Shown: one piece after another, positions 1-8,308 of the stretch
Position numbering within the stretch: position 1 is the first letter of the stretch
How the letters are laid out: each line of letters opens with the position of its first letter
NCBI RefSeq assembly: GCF_000686025.1
Contig: NZ_JMLQ01000001.1
Span: 930,001-994,000 of the forward strand
Length of the DNA stretch: 64,000 nucleotides
Source: Rhodococcus sp. UNC23MFCrub1.1
Lineage (GTDB): Bacteria; Actinomycetota; Actinomycetes; Mycobacteriales; Mycobacteriaceae
Reading direction: 5' to 3'
The notes under the pieces: model-generated
What the model saw: the letters and a program-made list of their open reading frames with translations, nothing else
What the model was told of the DNA's origin: nothing
The model's database searches: none
Translations under genes and position numbers: made by a program

Positions 1-455
1 GTCGAGGTGATGTTGGTGGCGTCGGAGCTGGCCACGGCCGGTTCGGTCATGGCGAACGCGGACCGGATACGACATTCGAGCAGGGGCTCGAGCCAGTCCT
101 TCTTCTGCTCCTCGGTACCGAACATGGCGAGGATCTCCATGTTGCCGGTGTCCGGGGCGGAGCAGTTGATGGCCTCGTTGCCGATGATCGAGCGCCCGAC
201 CACCTCGGCGAGAGGGGCGTACTCGAGGTTGGTGAGTCCGGCCCCGAGCCCGTCGTGCGTCATGAAAAGGTTCCAAAGTCCCTGCGAGCGCGCGGTCTCC
301 TGCAGTTCGCGCATCACCGCCGGCTGCTCGTGCTTGTTCGTGTTCGCCGCGATCTGCGCGTCGTACACCTTCTCGGCGGGCAGAACATGATCGGTCATGA
401 ATGTCTCGAGGGTCTCGAGCAGCGCGTCGGTACGAGCACTGTAGGAGAAGTCCAC
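1..455 (-). CDS. acyl-CoA dehydrogenase, N-terminal part (runs off the left edge)
   Basis: Only the first 151 residues are in the window; the C-terminal catalytic and FAD half lies outside. The reading frame begins with GTG at 455, preceded by a clear AGGAGG ribosome site, and contains the acyl-CoA dehydrogenase motif FAMTEP near residue 135. The family oxidises acyl-CoA at C2-C3 with FAD. It lies 52 bases downstream of the APH-type kinase on the same strand, so it is probably the last visible gene of that operon. Kinase plus dehydrogenase pairing recalls ACAD10/11 and LvaA/LvaC. The family is secure; the substrate is unknown. Confidence 0.85.
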   Translation of the reverse strand, partial: MDFSYSARTDALLETLETFMTDHVLPAEKVYDAQIAANTNKHEQPAVMRELQETARSQGLWNLFMTHDGLGAGLTNLEYAPLAEVVGRSIIGNEAINCSAPDTGNMEILAMFGTEEQKKDWLEPLLECRIRSAFAMTEPAVASSDATNITS

Positions 456-507
456 GGTTGGCCTCCTGGAGGGCGGATCGAGCGGGTGAATACGAGGACG
501 AGGGAGC

Positions 508-1479
508 TCAGGCGAGCAGGGCGGTTCCGGTGTCGATCAGCCGAGAGATGGTGGCGGGCAGCTTCTCCTGGTCCGGATCGTGATGACGGCCCTCCCGGTG
601 ACGACGCAGGTTGTGCCCCATGATGGCGGCCATCTTGAGTCGTCCCAGGGCGTCGAACCACGGCAGATCGGGCAGGTCGCGTCCCGCACCGGCGTAGATC
701 TCCACCAACTCGTCGGCGCTCGGCAGACCGGGGACGGACCGCCCGACACCGGGGAAGTTGTCGCCATCGGCGAAGACGAGGAACCACCCCAGCTCGACAC
801 GGGGGTCGCCCACACTCCAGATCTCCCAGTCGATGAGCGCGACCGGCTCGGTACCGTCCGCGATCAGATTGCCCAGGCGATAGTCACCGTGCACCAGCGT
901 CGACGAGACCGCATCCGGGACGCGGGCACCGAGAAGGCTCAGCAGTCTGTCTCCGCCCTCCACCAGTTCCGGTGGAACGGCGCCGAGCGTGCGAGCCCAC
1001 CGGGCGAGTTCGTCACCCGGTGAGAGCGTGGGACCGGCGTCGGGCACAGCTCGGTGATCGACCGCGTGCAGCTCGGGCAGGACCGCCGCCGCACGCCGCA
1101 TGCGCGCGGCCGCCAGCTCCGGGTCGACGGCCGGATCGTCCAGAACAGGCTCGAGCGACTCACCGCGGACGAATGTCATGGCGTACCAGGAGGGCTCGGT
1201 GTCGTCGACCATCACGATCGTGGGCACCGGCACCGACGTACCCGCGAGTTCCCGCATGATGGTCGCCTGCCGCAGCATGTCGTGGCGCCCGACGGGGCGC
1301 TGCCCTGCGGGCACGGCCTTGACCACCAACTCGGCGTCGTCGGTCCGCACGCGGTAGGTCAGACCGGAGTGCCCGCCGAGGAGTGGATCGAAGCTGCGCA
1401 GCGATCCGAGGCCGCCGGCCTCCAGCTTCTCGGCGACGCGCTGCTGCAGTGCGGAGTGTGTCGTGTCGTCGGTGGTCAC
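508..1479 (-). CDS. APH-fold phosphotransferase (ACAD10/11 kinase-domain type)
   Basis: A protein of 323 residues with the aminoglycoside-phosphotransferase fold. The catalytic loop VHGDYRLGN and the metal-binding motif IDWEIWSVGDP are both present. Actinobacterial members beside acyl-CoA dehydrogenases are not drug-resistance enzymes. By analogy with LvaA of Pseudomonas and the kinase domain of ACAD10/11 they may phosphorylate a hydroxyacyl-CoA. The GTG start at 1479 overlaps the stop of the upstream dehydrogenase by four bases (GTGA), which implies translational coupling. A longer frame extends upstream but would lie inside that gene. A close relative is at 20064-21083. Confidence 0.85.
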   Translation of the reverse strand: MTTDDTTHSALQQRVAEKLEAGGLGSLRSFDPLLGGHSGLTYRVRTDDAELVVKAVPAGQRPVGRHDMLRQATIMRELAGTSVPVPTIVMVDDTEPSWYAMTFVRGESLEPVLDDPAVDPELAAARMRRAAAVLPELHAVDHRAVPDAGPTLSPGDELARWARTLGAVPPELVEGGDRLLSLLGARVPDAVSSTLVHGDYRLGNLIADGTEPVALIDWEIWSVGDPRVELGWFLVFADGDNFPGVGRSVPGLPSADELVEIYAGAGRDLPDLPWFDALGRLKMAAIMGHNLRRHREGRHHDPDQEKLPATISRLIDTGTALLA

Positions 1480-2684
1480 GGCCTCGGCTCTCGGGGAAGG
1501 CCGAGAACGCGCTCGGCGATGATGTTGTGTTGGATCTCGTCGGTGCCGCCGGCGATGCGGTATCCGGGCGCGCCCAGGACGTGTTCCGTCCAGGCGAACG
1601 TGCCCCATTCACCGGTGTCGGACACCAGATCGGAGCCCAGCATCCGGCGGACCGCCGCTGATGTTCGGGACATCGTGGTGGTCGCCAGCAGTTTGCCGAC
1701 GGACGCCTCGGGGCCGGGATCGCGTCCGGAGACCACGACGCCGGCGACGCGCATGGCGGTGACGCGCTGAACATGGCTGTGCACAACGAGATCAGCAACC
1801 TGATCCAGCTCGATCTCGGTGAGGGGCCGACCCAGATTGCGCGCCAGTTCCACGGCCCGGTCGGCGTTCGCCAATCCGAGGTTGCCGCCATCGAGCCGTT
1901 CGGCCGCCAGCACGGTGAGAGCCACCTGCCATCCCTGTCCCTCCGGCCCGAGACGGTGCGCATCGGTCAGCCGCACGTTCTCGAGGTACACCTCGTTGAA
2001 CGAGCTGCCGCCCGTCATCTGCCGAATGGGGCGGATGGTGACGCCCTCCGCGTCCATCGGGACCAGGAAGACGGTGAGACCTTTGTGCTTCGGGACCGAG
2101 GAATCGGTGCGGCACACCGCCACTCCGATGTCCGAGACGGTGGCTCCCGACGTCCAGACCTTGTGGCCGTTCAGCACCCACCCGTCGTCGTCACGGACTG
2201 CGCGCGTACGGACCGCAGCGAGGTCGGAACCGGCCTCGGTCTCCGAGAAGAGTTGGCAGGCCATGAGGTCGGTGCGCAGCATCGCGCGCACGTACGTTGC
2301 GCGCTGATCCGGCGTGCCCCATTTCTCGATCGTGGGTGCCACCAGTTGCTGTGTCACGGAGAACATCTCGGTGCGGCGCGGGACATCGAACCGGTCCTCC
2401 GCGCGGCGGAAGGCGAGTACGTGGGACAGCGGGAGATCTCGTCCACCGTATTCCGCGGGCCAGTCGAGCGGACCCCAGCCGGCGTCGAACTTCCGTCGTT
2501 CGTAGTCGCGGATGACGTCCGTGTGCCGGCGTTCCTCCTCGGGCGTCCAGTTCTCGAAGACGGCCACCGAGTCGGAGCCCTCGCCCCACGTCGTGCTGGT
2601 CCGCGGTGCGGCCACGCTGCTGAGCCACGCCGTCGCCTCGGCGGTGAATGCTCGGACGTCGGACGACACGGTGCTGGTACTCAT
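1476..2684 (-). CDS. acyl-CoA dehydrogenase
   Basis: A complete acyl-CoA dehydrogenase of 402 residues with N-terminal helical, middle beta and C-terminal helical domains. Family hallmarks are FSETEAGSDLA in the middle domain, the NGHKVWTSGA loop, and GGTDEIQHNIIAERVLGLP at the C terminus, where FAD and the adenine of the partner subunit bind. It should introduce a C2-C3 double bond into an acyl-CoA. The start is ATG 2684, because the open frame upstream of it lies in the thiolase gene. It sits between the thiolase-like gene and the kinase in one minus-strand operon. The substrate cannot be read from sequence. Confidence 0.88.
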   Translation of the reverse strand: MSTSTVSSDVRAFTAEATAWLSSVAAPRTSTTWGEGSDSVAVFENWTPEEERRHTDVIRDYERRKFDAGWGPLDWPAEYGGRDLPLSHVLAFRRAEDRFDVPRRTEMFSVTQQLVAPTIEKWGTPDQRATYVRAMLRTDLMACQLFSETEAGSDLAAVRTRAVRDDDGWVLNGHKVWTSGATVSDIGVAVCRTDSSVPKHKGLTVFLVPMDAEGVTIRPIRQMTGGSSFNEVYLENVRLTDAHRLGPEGQGWQVALTVLAAERLDGGNLGLANADRAVELARNLGRPLTEIELDQVADLVVHSHVQRVTAMRVAGVVVSGRDPGPEASVGKLLATTTMSRTSAAVRRMLGSDLVSDTGEWGTFAWTEHVLGAPGYRIAGGTDEIQHNIIAERVLGLPREPRP

Positions 2685-2715
2685 GGACTGACCTCGCTGG
2701 TCGGATCGGACTGGT

Positions 2716-3867
2716 TCAGACGGACAGAACGGTGCAGGCGCTGATGCCCGGTGCCCCGTAGACATGGGTGAAGCCGATGGACGGCCCGCCCGGCACCTGA
2801 CGATCGCCGGCCTCGCCGCGCAACTGGGTGACCACCTCGTGCACCTGGCGCAGACCGGAGGCGCCGATCGGTTCTCCGTTCGCGATGCACCCACCGTCGG
2901 TGTTGACGGGTAGACGCCCGCCGATCTCGGTGGCTCCCTCGGCGATCCACTGCTCCTGCTCGCCGTGCTCGCAGAAGCCGCACTCGGCCATGTGCATGAG
3001 TTCGGCGCCACTCTCGGTGTCCTGCAGTTGGGCCACGTCGACATCCGACGGGGAGATCCCGGCCTGCTCGAACGCGGCTGCCGCGGCATCCGCGCTGACG
3101 CTGGTCGGCTCGCCGACGCCCTGGACGGACGGACTGAAGACCTCGAACGAGCCGAATCGCCGCGTCCGATGGGTGATGGCGCGCAACCGGATCGGCCGGC
3201 CCGTCAGCCGCTCGGCCACCTCGGGTGAGGCCACGATCACGGCCGCACCGCCTTCGCCGGGAGAACAGAACATGTACCGCGTGAGGGGATCGTTCACCAT
3301 GTCGGCGGAGGCGATCGCCTCGGCCGACATGGGTTCGCGGCGCCACGCATTGGGATTGAGCGCGCCGTTGCGGTAGGACTTCTCGGCGACGCGCGCGAGC
3401 GTGTCCGGGGTGATGCCGTGCTGCCGCATGTAGCGGGAGATCTTCGCGCCGAAGAACTGCGTGGTCACCATCAGACCCGCCTCGCCGTACCCCTCGGACA
3501 GACCCCACTCCGCCGGCGTGGGGTCGAACGCACCGCGCGGGTGCTTGTCGAAGCCCACTGCGAGACCGATCGACGCCGATCCCGCCCGTACGGCGTTGAC
3601 CGCCGAGAACAGGGCGCTGCCGCCCGTGGCGCAGCCGTTCCGCACGTTGGTGAACGGCAGTCCGGTGAAACCGAGTTCACTGACGAGCGTGTCGGCGAGG
3701 CCCGCGGAGTCGCTGCCCCCGAACGCCACATCGACGTCCGGCCAGGCGATGCCCGCGTCGGCGAGCGCGGCGGTAATGGCCGAGACGGCCATCGCTCGGC
3801 CGCTGACACCGGGCTGGCGACCGAACTTCGACAATCCCACTCCGACGATGACCACGGACTCGCTCAT
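2716..3867 (-). CDS. lipid-transfer/thiolase-like protein (SCP2-thiolase or Ltp2-type aldolase)
   Basis: A thiolase-fold protein of 383 residues. The usual nucleophile loop is present (NGCATGGSA, Cys79). The second signature reads GEPIGASG (331-338), with Glu where classical thiolases have the catalytic His, and the C terminus is HVYGAPGISACTVL. This pattern is typical of non-specific lipid-transfer thiolases, including Ltp2-type retro-aldolases that act with a DUF35 partner. Here the DUF35 gene is immediately upstream and overlaps by four bases (ATGA at 3864-3867), as in ChsH2/Ltp2 systems. The probable role is C-C cleavage of a beta-hydroxy- or beta-ketoacyl-CoA. Confidence 0.85.
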   Translation of the reverse strand: MSESVVIVGVGLSKFGRQPGVSGRAMAVSAITAALADAGIAWPDVDVAFGGSDSAGLADTLVSELGFTGLPFTNVRNGCATGGSALFSAVNAVRAGSASIGLAVGFDKHPRGAFDPTPAEWGLSEGYGEAGLMVTTQFFGAKISRYMRQHGITPDTLARVAEKSYRNGALNPNAWRREPMSAEAIASADMVNDPLTRYMFCSPGEGGAAVIVASPEVAERLTGRPIRLRAITHRTRRFGSFEVFSPSVQGVGEPTSVSADAAAAAFEQAGISPSDVDVAQLQDTESGAELMHMAECGFCEHGEQEQWIAEGATEIGGRLPVNTDGGCIANGEPIGASGLRQVHEVVTQLRGEAGDRQVPGGPSIGFTHVYGAPGISACTVLSV

Positions 3868-4268
3868 ACGGTGTCTCCCAGTGTGCTCGGTGCGGACGAC
3901 GGGCCGGCCGCGACGACCTCGAACCGGGGAACCGGCACGACGGCCGTGAGGTGGACGAGCGCTCCGTGCAGATCGTCGACGTTCTCGGTGTCGAGAATCG
4001 CCTCGATGCGGATGCCCTCGCTCAACTCGACCCAGCCGACCGCGAACGGGGTGAACCCGCCCGCGGGTGGCACGTACGGCGGCGACTTGGGCGGGAAGCG
4101 CTGCACCGTGTGGGCCCACACGGTGCCCGACGTACTCAGGTCGACGGGTTCTGCCGTGGGCGTGACGCACCGGGAGCAGAGACTCGACGCCGGGTACGCG
4201 ACCGTGCCGCACACAGTGCATCTACTGCCCTGCAACACCACCCGCTGTGTCCCGAGACCATTCGTCAT
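3864..4268 (-). CDS. DUF35 zinc-ribbon/OB-fold partner protein
   Basis: A small protein of 134 residues with an N-terminal rubredoxin-like zinc ribbon (Cys17, Cys20, Cys31, Cys34) followed by an OB fold. DUF35 proteins bind acyl-CoA and form obligatory complexes with thiolase-like enzymes or aldolases; ChsH2 with Ltp2 in steroid side-chain degradation is the known example. ATG 4268 is chosen because GGGAGG lies nine bases upstream. The longer frame to 4349 has no such site. Its stop overlaps the start of the thiolase-like gene, so the two proteins are probably made as a complex. Confidence 0.85.
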   Translation of the reverse strand: MTNGLGTQRVVLQGSRCTVCGTVAYPASSLCSRCVTPTAEPVDLSTSGTVWAHTVQRFPPKSPPYVPPAGGFTPFAVGWVELSEGIRIEAILDTENVDDLHGALVHLTAVVPVPRFEVVAAGPSSAPSTLGDTV

Positions 4269-4323
4269 CGTGATCCTCCCGCTCCCCGCCGACCGTCGTT
4301 CCTCGTTCGTGTCTCGCTGAGGA

Positions 4324-5112
4324 TCAGCGACCGACCCACTTCGGCTCACGCTTCTCGAGGAACGCGGTGACGCCTTCTCGCCCGTCCTCGGACTGCAGGG
4401 CGTTGCCCACGGCGAGATGCTCCATGACCATGAGGGACTGGATGTCCGCGTCGAGGCCGCGATCGATCGTCATCTTGGTCAGCTTCATCATGAACGGGCT
4501 CTTGTCGGTGAGCTGCGCGATGAACTCCTCGACGGTCTTGTCCAGCTCGGCGGCCGGCGCGGACGCGTTGATGAGATCGAAGTCCGCAGCCTCGACACCG
4601 GAGAGCAGCTTGCCGGTCAGCATCAGTTCCTTGGTCTTGCGGATGCCGATCATGCGCGGGAGGCGATAGATGGGGCCGGCGCCGCCGAACAGTGCACGGC
4701 GGATGTGGAAGTCGCCGATCTTGGCGTCGTCGTCGGCGATGGCGAAATCACAGGAGATCATGAGCTCGAACCCACCGGCGGTGACGTAGCCCTCGAGGAC
4801 CGCGACGGACGGCGTGTTCATGGAGTACAGGCGATCGCAGACCTTGGCCGAGAGCACGGCCACGTCCATGGCGTTGGTACTGCCGACGTAGTCGGACAGC
4901 AGGATGTCGAGGTCGAACCCCGAGCAGAAGGTGTTGTTCACACCGCGCAGGACCAGGACCTTGAGGTTCGGGTCGGCGTCGACCTCGGCGATGATCTCGT
5001 CGAGTCGGTACAGCAGCTCCGGAGTCACCGCGTTCTTCTTGTGCGGGCGGTTGAGCCAGACGCGAGCGACGTCGCCGTCCTTCTCGAGCAGGATGTGGTC
5101 GGTGTCGATCAT
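4324..5112 (-). CDS. enoyl-CoA hydratase/isomerase family protein
   Basis: A crotonase-fold protein of 262 residues with AAGGAG before ATG 5112. The CoA-binding and oxyanion-hole segments are recognisable (NTFCSGFDLD and TAGGFELMISCDFAIA). The first catalytic Glu of classical hydratases aligns with Glu116. The second (Glu164 of rat enoyl-CoA hydratase) is replaced by His136 in GDFHIRRALFGGAGP. It may therefore be an isomerase, a hydrolase or a hydratase with altered chemistry. It stands 70 bases downstream of the next dehydrogenase, and the gap carries a copy of the shared palindromic operator. Confidence 0.85.
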   Translation of the reverse strand: MIDTDHILLEKDGDVARVWLNRPHKKNAVTPELLYRLDEIIAEVDADPNLKVLVLRGVNNTFCSGFDLDILLSDYVGSTNAMDVAVLSAKVCDRLYSMNTPSVAVLEGYVTAGGFELMISCDFAIADDDAKIGDFHIRRALFGGAGPIYRLPRMIGIRKTKELMLTGKLLSGVEAADFDLINASAPAAELDKTVEEFIAQLTDKSPFMMKLTKMTIDRGLDADIQSLMVMEHLAVGNALQSEDGREGVTAFLEKREPKWVGR

Positions 5113-5139
5113 GGGATCTCCTTGGGCTGCGTCACGATT

Positions 5140-5157
5140 TGAACTGGATTCACTTCA
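5140..5157. promoter_or_regulatory. operator copy A of the shared palindrome
   Basis: TGAACTGG-AT-TCACTTCA matches 14 of 16 arm positions of the perfect site at 17276-17293. It lies 28-45 bases upstream of the enoyl-CoA hydratase-like start at 5112, where a repressor or activator site would be expected. It suggests a separate promoter for the 4324-5112 unit. Confidence 0.6.
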
Positions 5158-5182
5158 GTTTTACGGCATGGGGTCGAGCGCG

Positions 5183-6337
5183 TCAACCCTCGAATCGAAC
5201 CGGGTTCAGTCCGATGAGGTCGGCGATGCGGCGGCGGTGGTACACCGCATCGCCGAGCAGCGCCTCGTCACCGGTAGCTCGGCGAAAGTATCTGTGCGCC
5301 TGGTGCTCCCACGTGAAGCCGACGCCACCGTGCAGCTGCACCGCCTCGGCGACCGACTCGGACGCGACCTCCGTGCACACGGCGCCGGCGATCGCGACCG
5401 CGAGCGCGGCACGGTCCGGGGAGCTGTCGTGGAGCGCAGCAGCGAAGCGGGATGCCGATCGCGCTCGTTCGAGAGAGAGGAGCAGGTCGGCGAGTCGGTG
5501 CTTCACGGCCTGGAAGGAGCCGACGGGCCGACCGAACTGCTGCCTGGTGGTGACGTACTCGACGGTCATCTCCAGCATGCGATCGGCGATTCCCGTGTGC
5601 TCGCTCGCCAGCCCGATCGTCGCTCGCGCTGTCAGGTCGTCGAGAGCGGAGGCCGTGTCCGCCACCTCGGTGAGCACGGACGCCGCTGCCGAGTCGAGGT
5701 GCACGTCGGCGCGCGGCCGCGTCGGGTCGATGACCGTCCGCGGGACGGCGCGCACCGCGTCGGAGAGGGGTACGGCGAACACTCGGGCGCCGTCCGCCGT
5801 GTGCGCCCCGACCACGACGACATCGGCCGACGCACCGTGAACGATGTCGGTCGCGACACCGCTCAGACGCCATCCGTCTGCCGCGTGGTCGGCCGTGATC
5901 ACCTGCGTGACCGCTCGTCGCGTATGCGACACGGGCAGGTGCACCGCGACGCGGAGTTCACCGGCGAGGGCACCGGACAGCAACTCGTCCACAGTTCCGG
6001 CCGGAGCTCGGAGCAGCGCGTGCACGCCGACACCGGCCGCGAACAGCACCGGTTCCGACACGAGCGCTCGGCCGCACTCCTCCAGGACCACGGCCATGTC
6101 CGTCATCCCGTACCCGAGGCCGCCACGATCCTCGGGAACGGACAGCATGGTCACGGCCATGTCGTCCACGAGTGTCCGCCACAGTGCCGTCGGGTCCCCC
6201 TCGTCTCGCCCACGGTGCCGCGCCAGTACTGCGCGCATCGCGGACCGGAGATCGGTCTGCTCCGGCCCGGGAATCAGGCCCGCGGGCTCCGCCTCCGGCC
6301 AGGGTGAGTAGGTGACGTCGTCGATCGCTGCAGACAT
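5183..6337 (-). CDS. acyl-CoA dehydrogenase (divergent, FadE type)
   Basis: A protein of 384 residues preceded by AGGAG before ATG 6337. It carries the family features TTRQQFGRPVGSFQAVKH and LHGGVGFTWEHQAHRYFRRA near residues 270 and 340. It lacks the strict middle-domain motif and C-terminal GTxEIQ signature of the 402-residue paralogue at 1476. Such shortened, divergent members often form one subunit of the heteromeric dehydrogenases seen in steroid and branched-acid degradation. It is the first gene of the minus-strand operon. Its upstream region contains two palindromes that divergently face the NTF2-like genes. Confidence 0.85.
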   Translation of the reverse strand: MSAAIDDVTYSPWPEAEPAGLIPGPEQTDLRSAMRAVLARHRGRDEGDPTALWRTLVDDMAVTMLSVPEDRGGLGYGMTDMAVVLEECGRALVSEPVLFAAGVGVHALLRAPAGTVDELLSGALAGELRVAVHLPVSHTRRAVTQVITADHAADGWRLSGVATDIVHGASADVVVVGAHTADGARVFAVPLSDAVRAVPRTVIDPTRPRADVHLDSAAASVLTEVADTASALDDLTARATIGLASEHTGIADRMLEMTVEYVTTRQQFGRPVGSFQAVKHRLADLLLSLERARSASRFAAALHDSSPDRAALAVAIAGAVCTEVASESVAEAVQLHGGVGFTWEHQAHRYFRRATGDEALLGDAVYHRRRIADLIGLNPVRFEG

Positions 6338-6423
6338 AACACTCCTGAGTCGAGTTCAGTTCTGTTTCGAGAGTATCGGCGAAATGGAAGACATGCGGAC
6401 TTTTCTTGAACTAAGTTCGGTTC
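6338..6423. promoter_or_regulatory. divergent promoter with operator copies B and C
   Basis: Two copies of the shared palindrome lie here. TGAGTCGA-GT-TCAGTTCT at 6346-6363 has 12 of 16 arm matches. TGAACTAA-GT-TCGGTTCA at 6407-6424 has 14 of 16. The second ends on the A of the plus-strand ATG at 6424. TAAGTT at 6412-6417 fits an actinobacterial -10 element placed for transcription to begin at that ATG, so the downstream mRNA may be leaderless. No ribosome site precedes 6424. Confidence 0.6.
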
Positions 6424-6822
6424 ATGCTTCGAATCGAGTCCTACTACGCCACCCTCGACAGCGGTGAGCTCGAGCAGGCGACCGACATGCTGGCGGAGAG
6501 CGTCTCCTTCGTGATGATCGTCCCGACGGGAGCCCGAGCCGGCACCGGTCGCGCCGCGATGCTCGACTACCTCACCGGACGTCCCCCTGTCGGCCGGCAG
6601 CATCGACTGCTGCGACGCGCACAGGACGGCGACGTCCAGTTCGCCCAGGGAGCCGTCACCGAGCACGGCGATGTCGTGACGGGATATTTCGTCGCGGCGA
6701 TGCACCTCGACGAGAACGGGCTGATCGACCGCTACCAGGTGTCGTTCGATCCCGACCACGCACTGGTGCCGTGGGCCGGTTCCGACGCGCCCTCGACCGA
6801 CCCGACAGGAGCACGACGATGA
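6424..6822 (+). CDS. NTF2-like (SnoaL-type) protein 1
   Basis: A small protein of 132 residues with the cone-shaped NTF2/SnoaL pattern: an N-terminal helix (IESYYATLDSGELEQATDMLAESVSF), then a strand-rich half. NTF2-like proteins include ketosteroid isomerases, dehydratases and polyketide cyclases, but no diagnostic catalytic pair can be assigned here. The start ATG has no Shine-Dalgarno sequence and lies against a palindromic operator, which suggests a leaderless transcript. The stop overlaps the next gene by four bases (ATGA). It heads a plus-strand operon that probably runs to the hydrolase at 12625. Confidence 0.7.
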   Translation: MLRIESYYATLDSGELEQATDMLAESVSFVMIVPTGARAGTGRAAMLDYLTGRPPVGRQHRLLRRAQDGDVQFAQGAVTEHGDVVTGYFVAAMHLDENGLIDRYQVSFDPDHALVPWAGSDAPSTDPTGARR

Positions 6823-7190
6823 CGACCGACGCGACAGCAGTCCTGCGAACATGGTTCTCGTACATGGACTCCGAAGATCCCGACCGGGTGCTGACCATGA
6901 TCACGGACGACTTCCGGATGTCCGTGCAGTTCTCCCGTGGCGAGGGAGCATCCGCCGAATTCGTCGGCGACAGAGAGGGACTCGTCCTCTACCTCGCCCA
7001 GCGTGAGAAGAGCACCCTCGTCCATCACATCGACGTCGGATCCCGGGTGGGCGACGTGGAACTCGTACTGGGGCGGACCACGCGAGACGGCGACTTCGAG
7101 GCGTCCTTCAACGCGACCGCGTCGGTCGACGCGGCCGGCTCGATACGCCGGTTGCTCATCTGCCGGACACCGGAACTCGCGTTCGACTGA
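6819..7190 (+). CDS. NTF2-like (SnoaL-type) protein 2
   Basis: A protein of 123 residues similar in plan to the preceding gene. It starts with a helix (LRTWFSYMDSEDPDRVLTMI) and continues with alternating strands. ATG 6819 has AGGAG eight bases upstream and overlaps the previous stop. Tandem small NTF2-like genes often encode heterodimeric dehydratases or isomerases acting on CoA esters; the MaoC-like steroid hydratases are a functional, not structural, parallel. No catalytic assignment is possible. Its tight coupling suggests the two NTF2-like proteins act together. Confidence 0.7.
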   Translation: MTTDATAVLRTWFSYMDSEDPDRVLTMITDDFRMSVQFSRGEGASAEFVGDREGLVLYLAQREKSTLVHHIDVGSRVGDVELVLGRTTRDGDFEASFNATASVDAAGSIRRLLICRTPELAFD

Positions 7191-7221
7191 CGCCGTCGAC
7201 CACAACTGACAGGAGACCCTC

Positions 7222-8259
7222 ATGACCACGTGGTGTCGTACGCTCGCGGCGCTGACATCGGCAGCCGCAGTCGGGTTGTCGGCGGCCTGCAGCGGTGGGG
7301 CGACAGCGTCCGGACCGGTGTCGGGCACGTGGGACGACGTGGTCGCCGCGGCGAAGGACGAGGGATCCGTCTACCTGTACTCGTCGCAGCACCCCGAGAA
7401 CCTCGCCTCGGTGAAAGCCGGATTCGAAGCGACGTATCCGGGCATCACGGTGGAGTTCACGCGAGGTTCCGACGTCGAGCTGAACCCCCGCGTGGACGCG
7501 GAGCACAAGTCCGGGCGCGGGATCGGCGACGTCCACATGACCACCGACCCCGCGTGGATCCGCGCGGCCGCCGACTCGGGCGAGTACTCGGTGAACGTCG
7601 TCGGCCCCTCGTTCGACAATCCCGACTACGGTCGAGACACCAGCGTGGTGAACGACAAGCTCTTCCTCACCAGCGCGGCCGTTCTGGGGCTCGGCTGGAA
7701 CACCACGGCACTGCCGGACGGTCTCGACAGTCCGGAGGATCTCCTGGCTCCCGAACTGCGGGGACGTGTCGGCGTCGTCAATCCTGCGGGCTTCGCCGCC
7801 GTGACCGATCAGTTCCGGTTCTTCGACCGCAACTGGTCACCCGACTACACCGACGAACTCGCGCAGAACGAGCCACGTGTCTATCCCGGTGTTCTGGCCG
7901 TCGCACAGGGCCTCGGGTCCGGAGAGATCATCGCCACGCCGATGGTCCAACCCCTCGTGCGCGAGCAGGAGGCAGGCGCACCCGTCGGGTGGTTCAGGCC
8001 GGACCCGGCGTGGGGCGCCCCCTACTACTCCCATGTTCTCGCATCCGCACCGCACCCGAATGCAGCGCAACTTCTCGCCGACTTCCTCGTCTCCCCCGAG
8101 GGCCAGCAGGCGTTGTCGAAGGGGTACGCGAGTGTGCTGCCGAACATCCCGGAGTCGGTCGGACGCGCACAGGACATCGCACTGACCGACCCCGCGGACC
8201 TCGACCCCGCAGCGGTCACCGAGTACCAGGCGGAGTGGGAACAGCGTTTCATCCGGTGA
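7222..8259 (+). CDS. ABC-type solute-binding lipoprotein (iron/family-1 fold), orphan copy 1
   Basis: A lipoprotein of 345 residues with signal peptide and lipobox LSAAC (Cys23), then a mature periplasmic-binding fold of the ferric/family-1 type (SSQHPENLASVKAGFEATYPG; GWNT; SGEIIATPMVQPL). ATG 7222 is preceded by AGGAG. It clearly resembles the lipoprotein at 16211-17260 along its length. No ABC permease or ATPase is encoded anywhere in the window, so it either serves a remote transporter or binds a ligand for another purpose. It is co-transcribed with NTF2-like and MFS genes. Confidence 0.85.
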   Translation: MTTWCRTLAALTSAAAVGLSAACSGGATASGPVSGTWDDVVAAAKDEGSVYLYSSQHPENLASVKAGFEATYPGITVEFTRGSDVELNPRVDAEHKSGRGIGDVHMTTDPAWIRAAADSGEYSVNVVGPSFDNPDYGRDTSVVNDKLFLTSAAVLGLGWNTTALPDGLDSPEDLLAPELRGRVGVVNPAGFAAVTDQFRFFDRNWSPDYTDELAQNEPRVYPGVLAVAQGLGSGEIIATPMVQPLVREQEAGAPVGWFRPDPAWGAPYYSHVLASAPHPNAAQLLADFLVSPEGQQALSKGYASVLPNIPESVGRAQDIALTDPADLDPAAVTEYQAEWEQRFIR

Positions 8260-8308
8260 CGTCGGGCTTCATCCGGTGATGCCGGCGGGCGGCGAAGGGG
8301 CACAGGCC

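Noticed and set aside
508..1479. Antibiotic-resistance phosphotransferase
   Set aside because: Context with acyl-CoA dehydrogenases and the closely related second copy indicates the ACAD10/11 kinase type rather than a drug-modifying enzyme.
508..1608. Kinase gene extended to 1608
   Set aside because: The added 43 residues lie inside the upstream dehydrogenase gene; GTG 1479 gives a normal four-base overlap.
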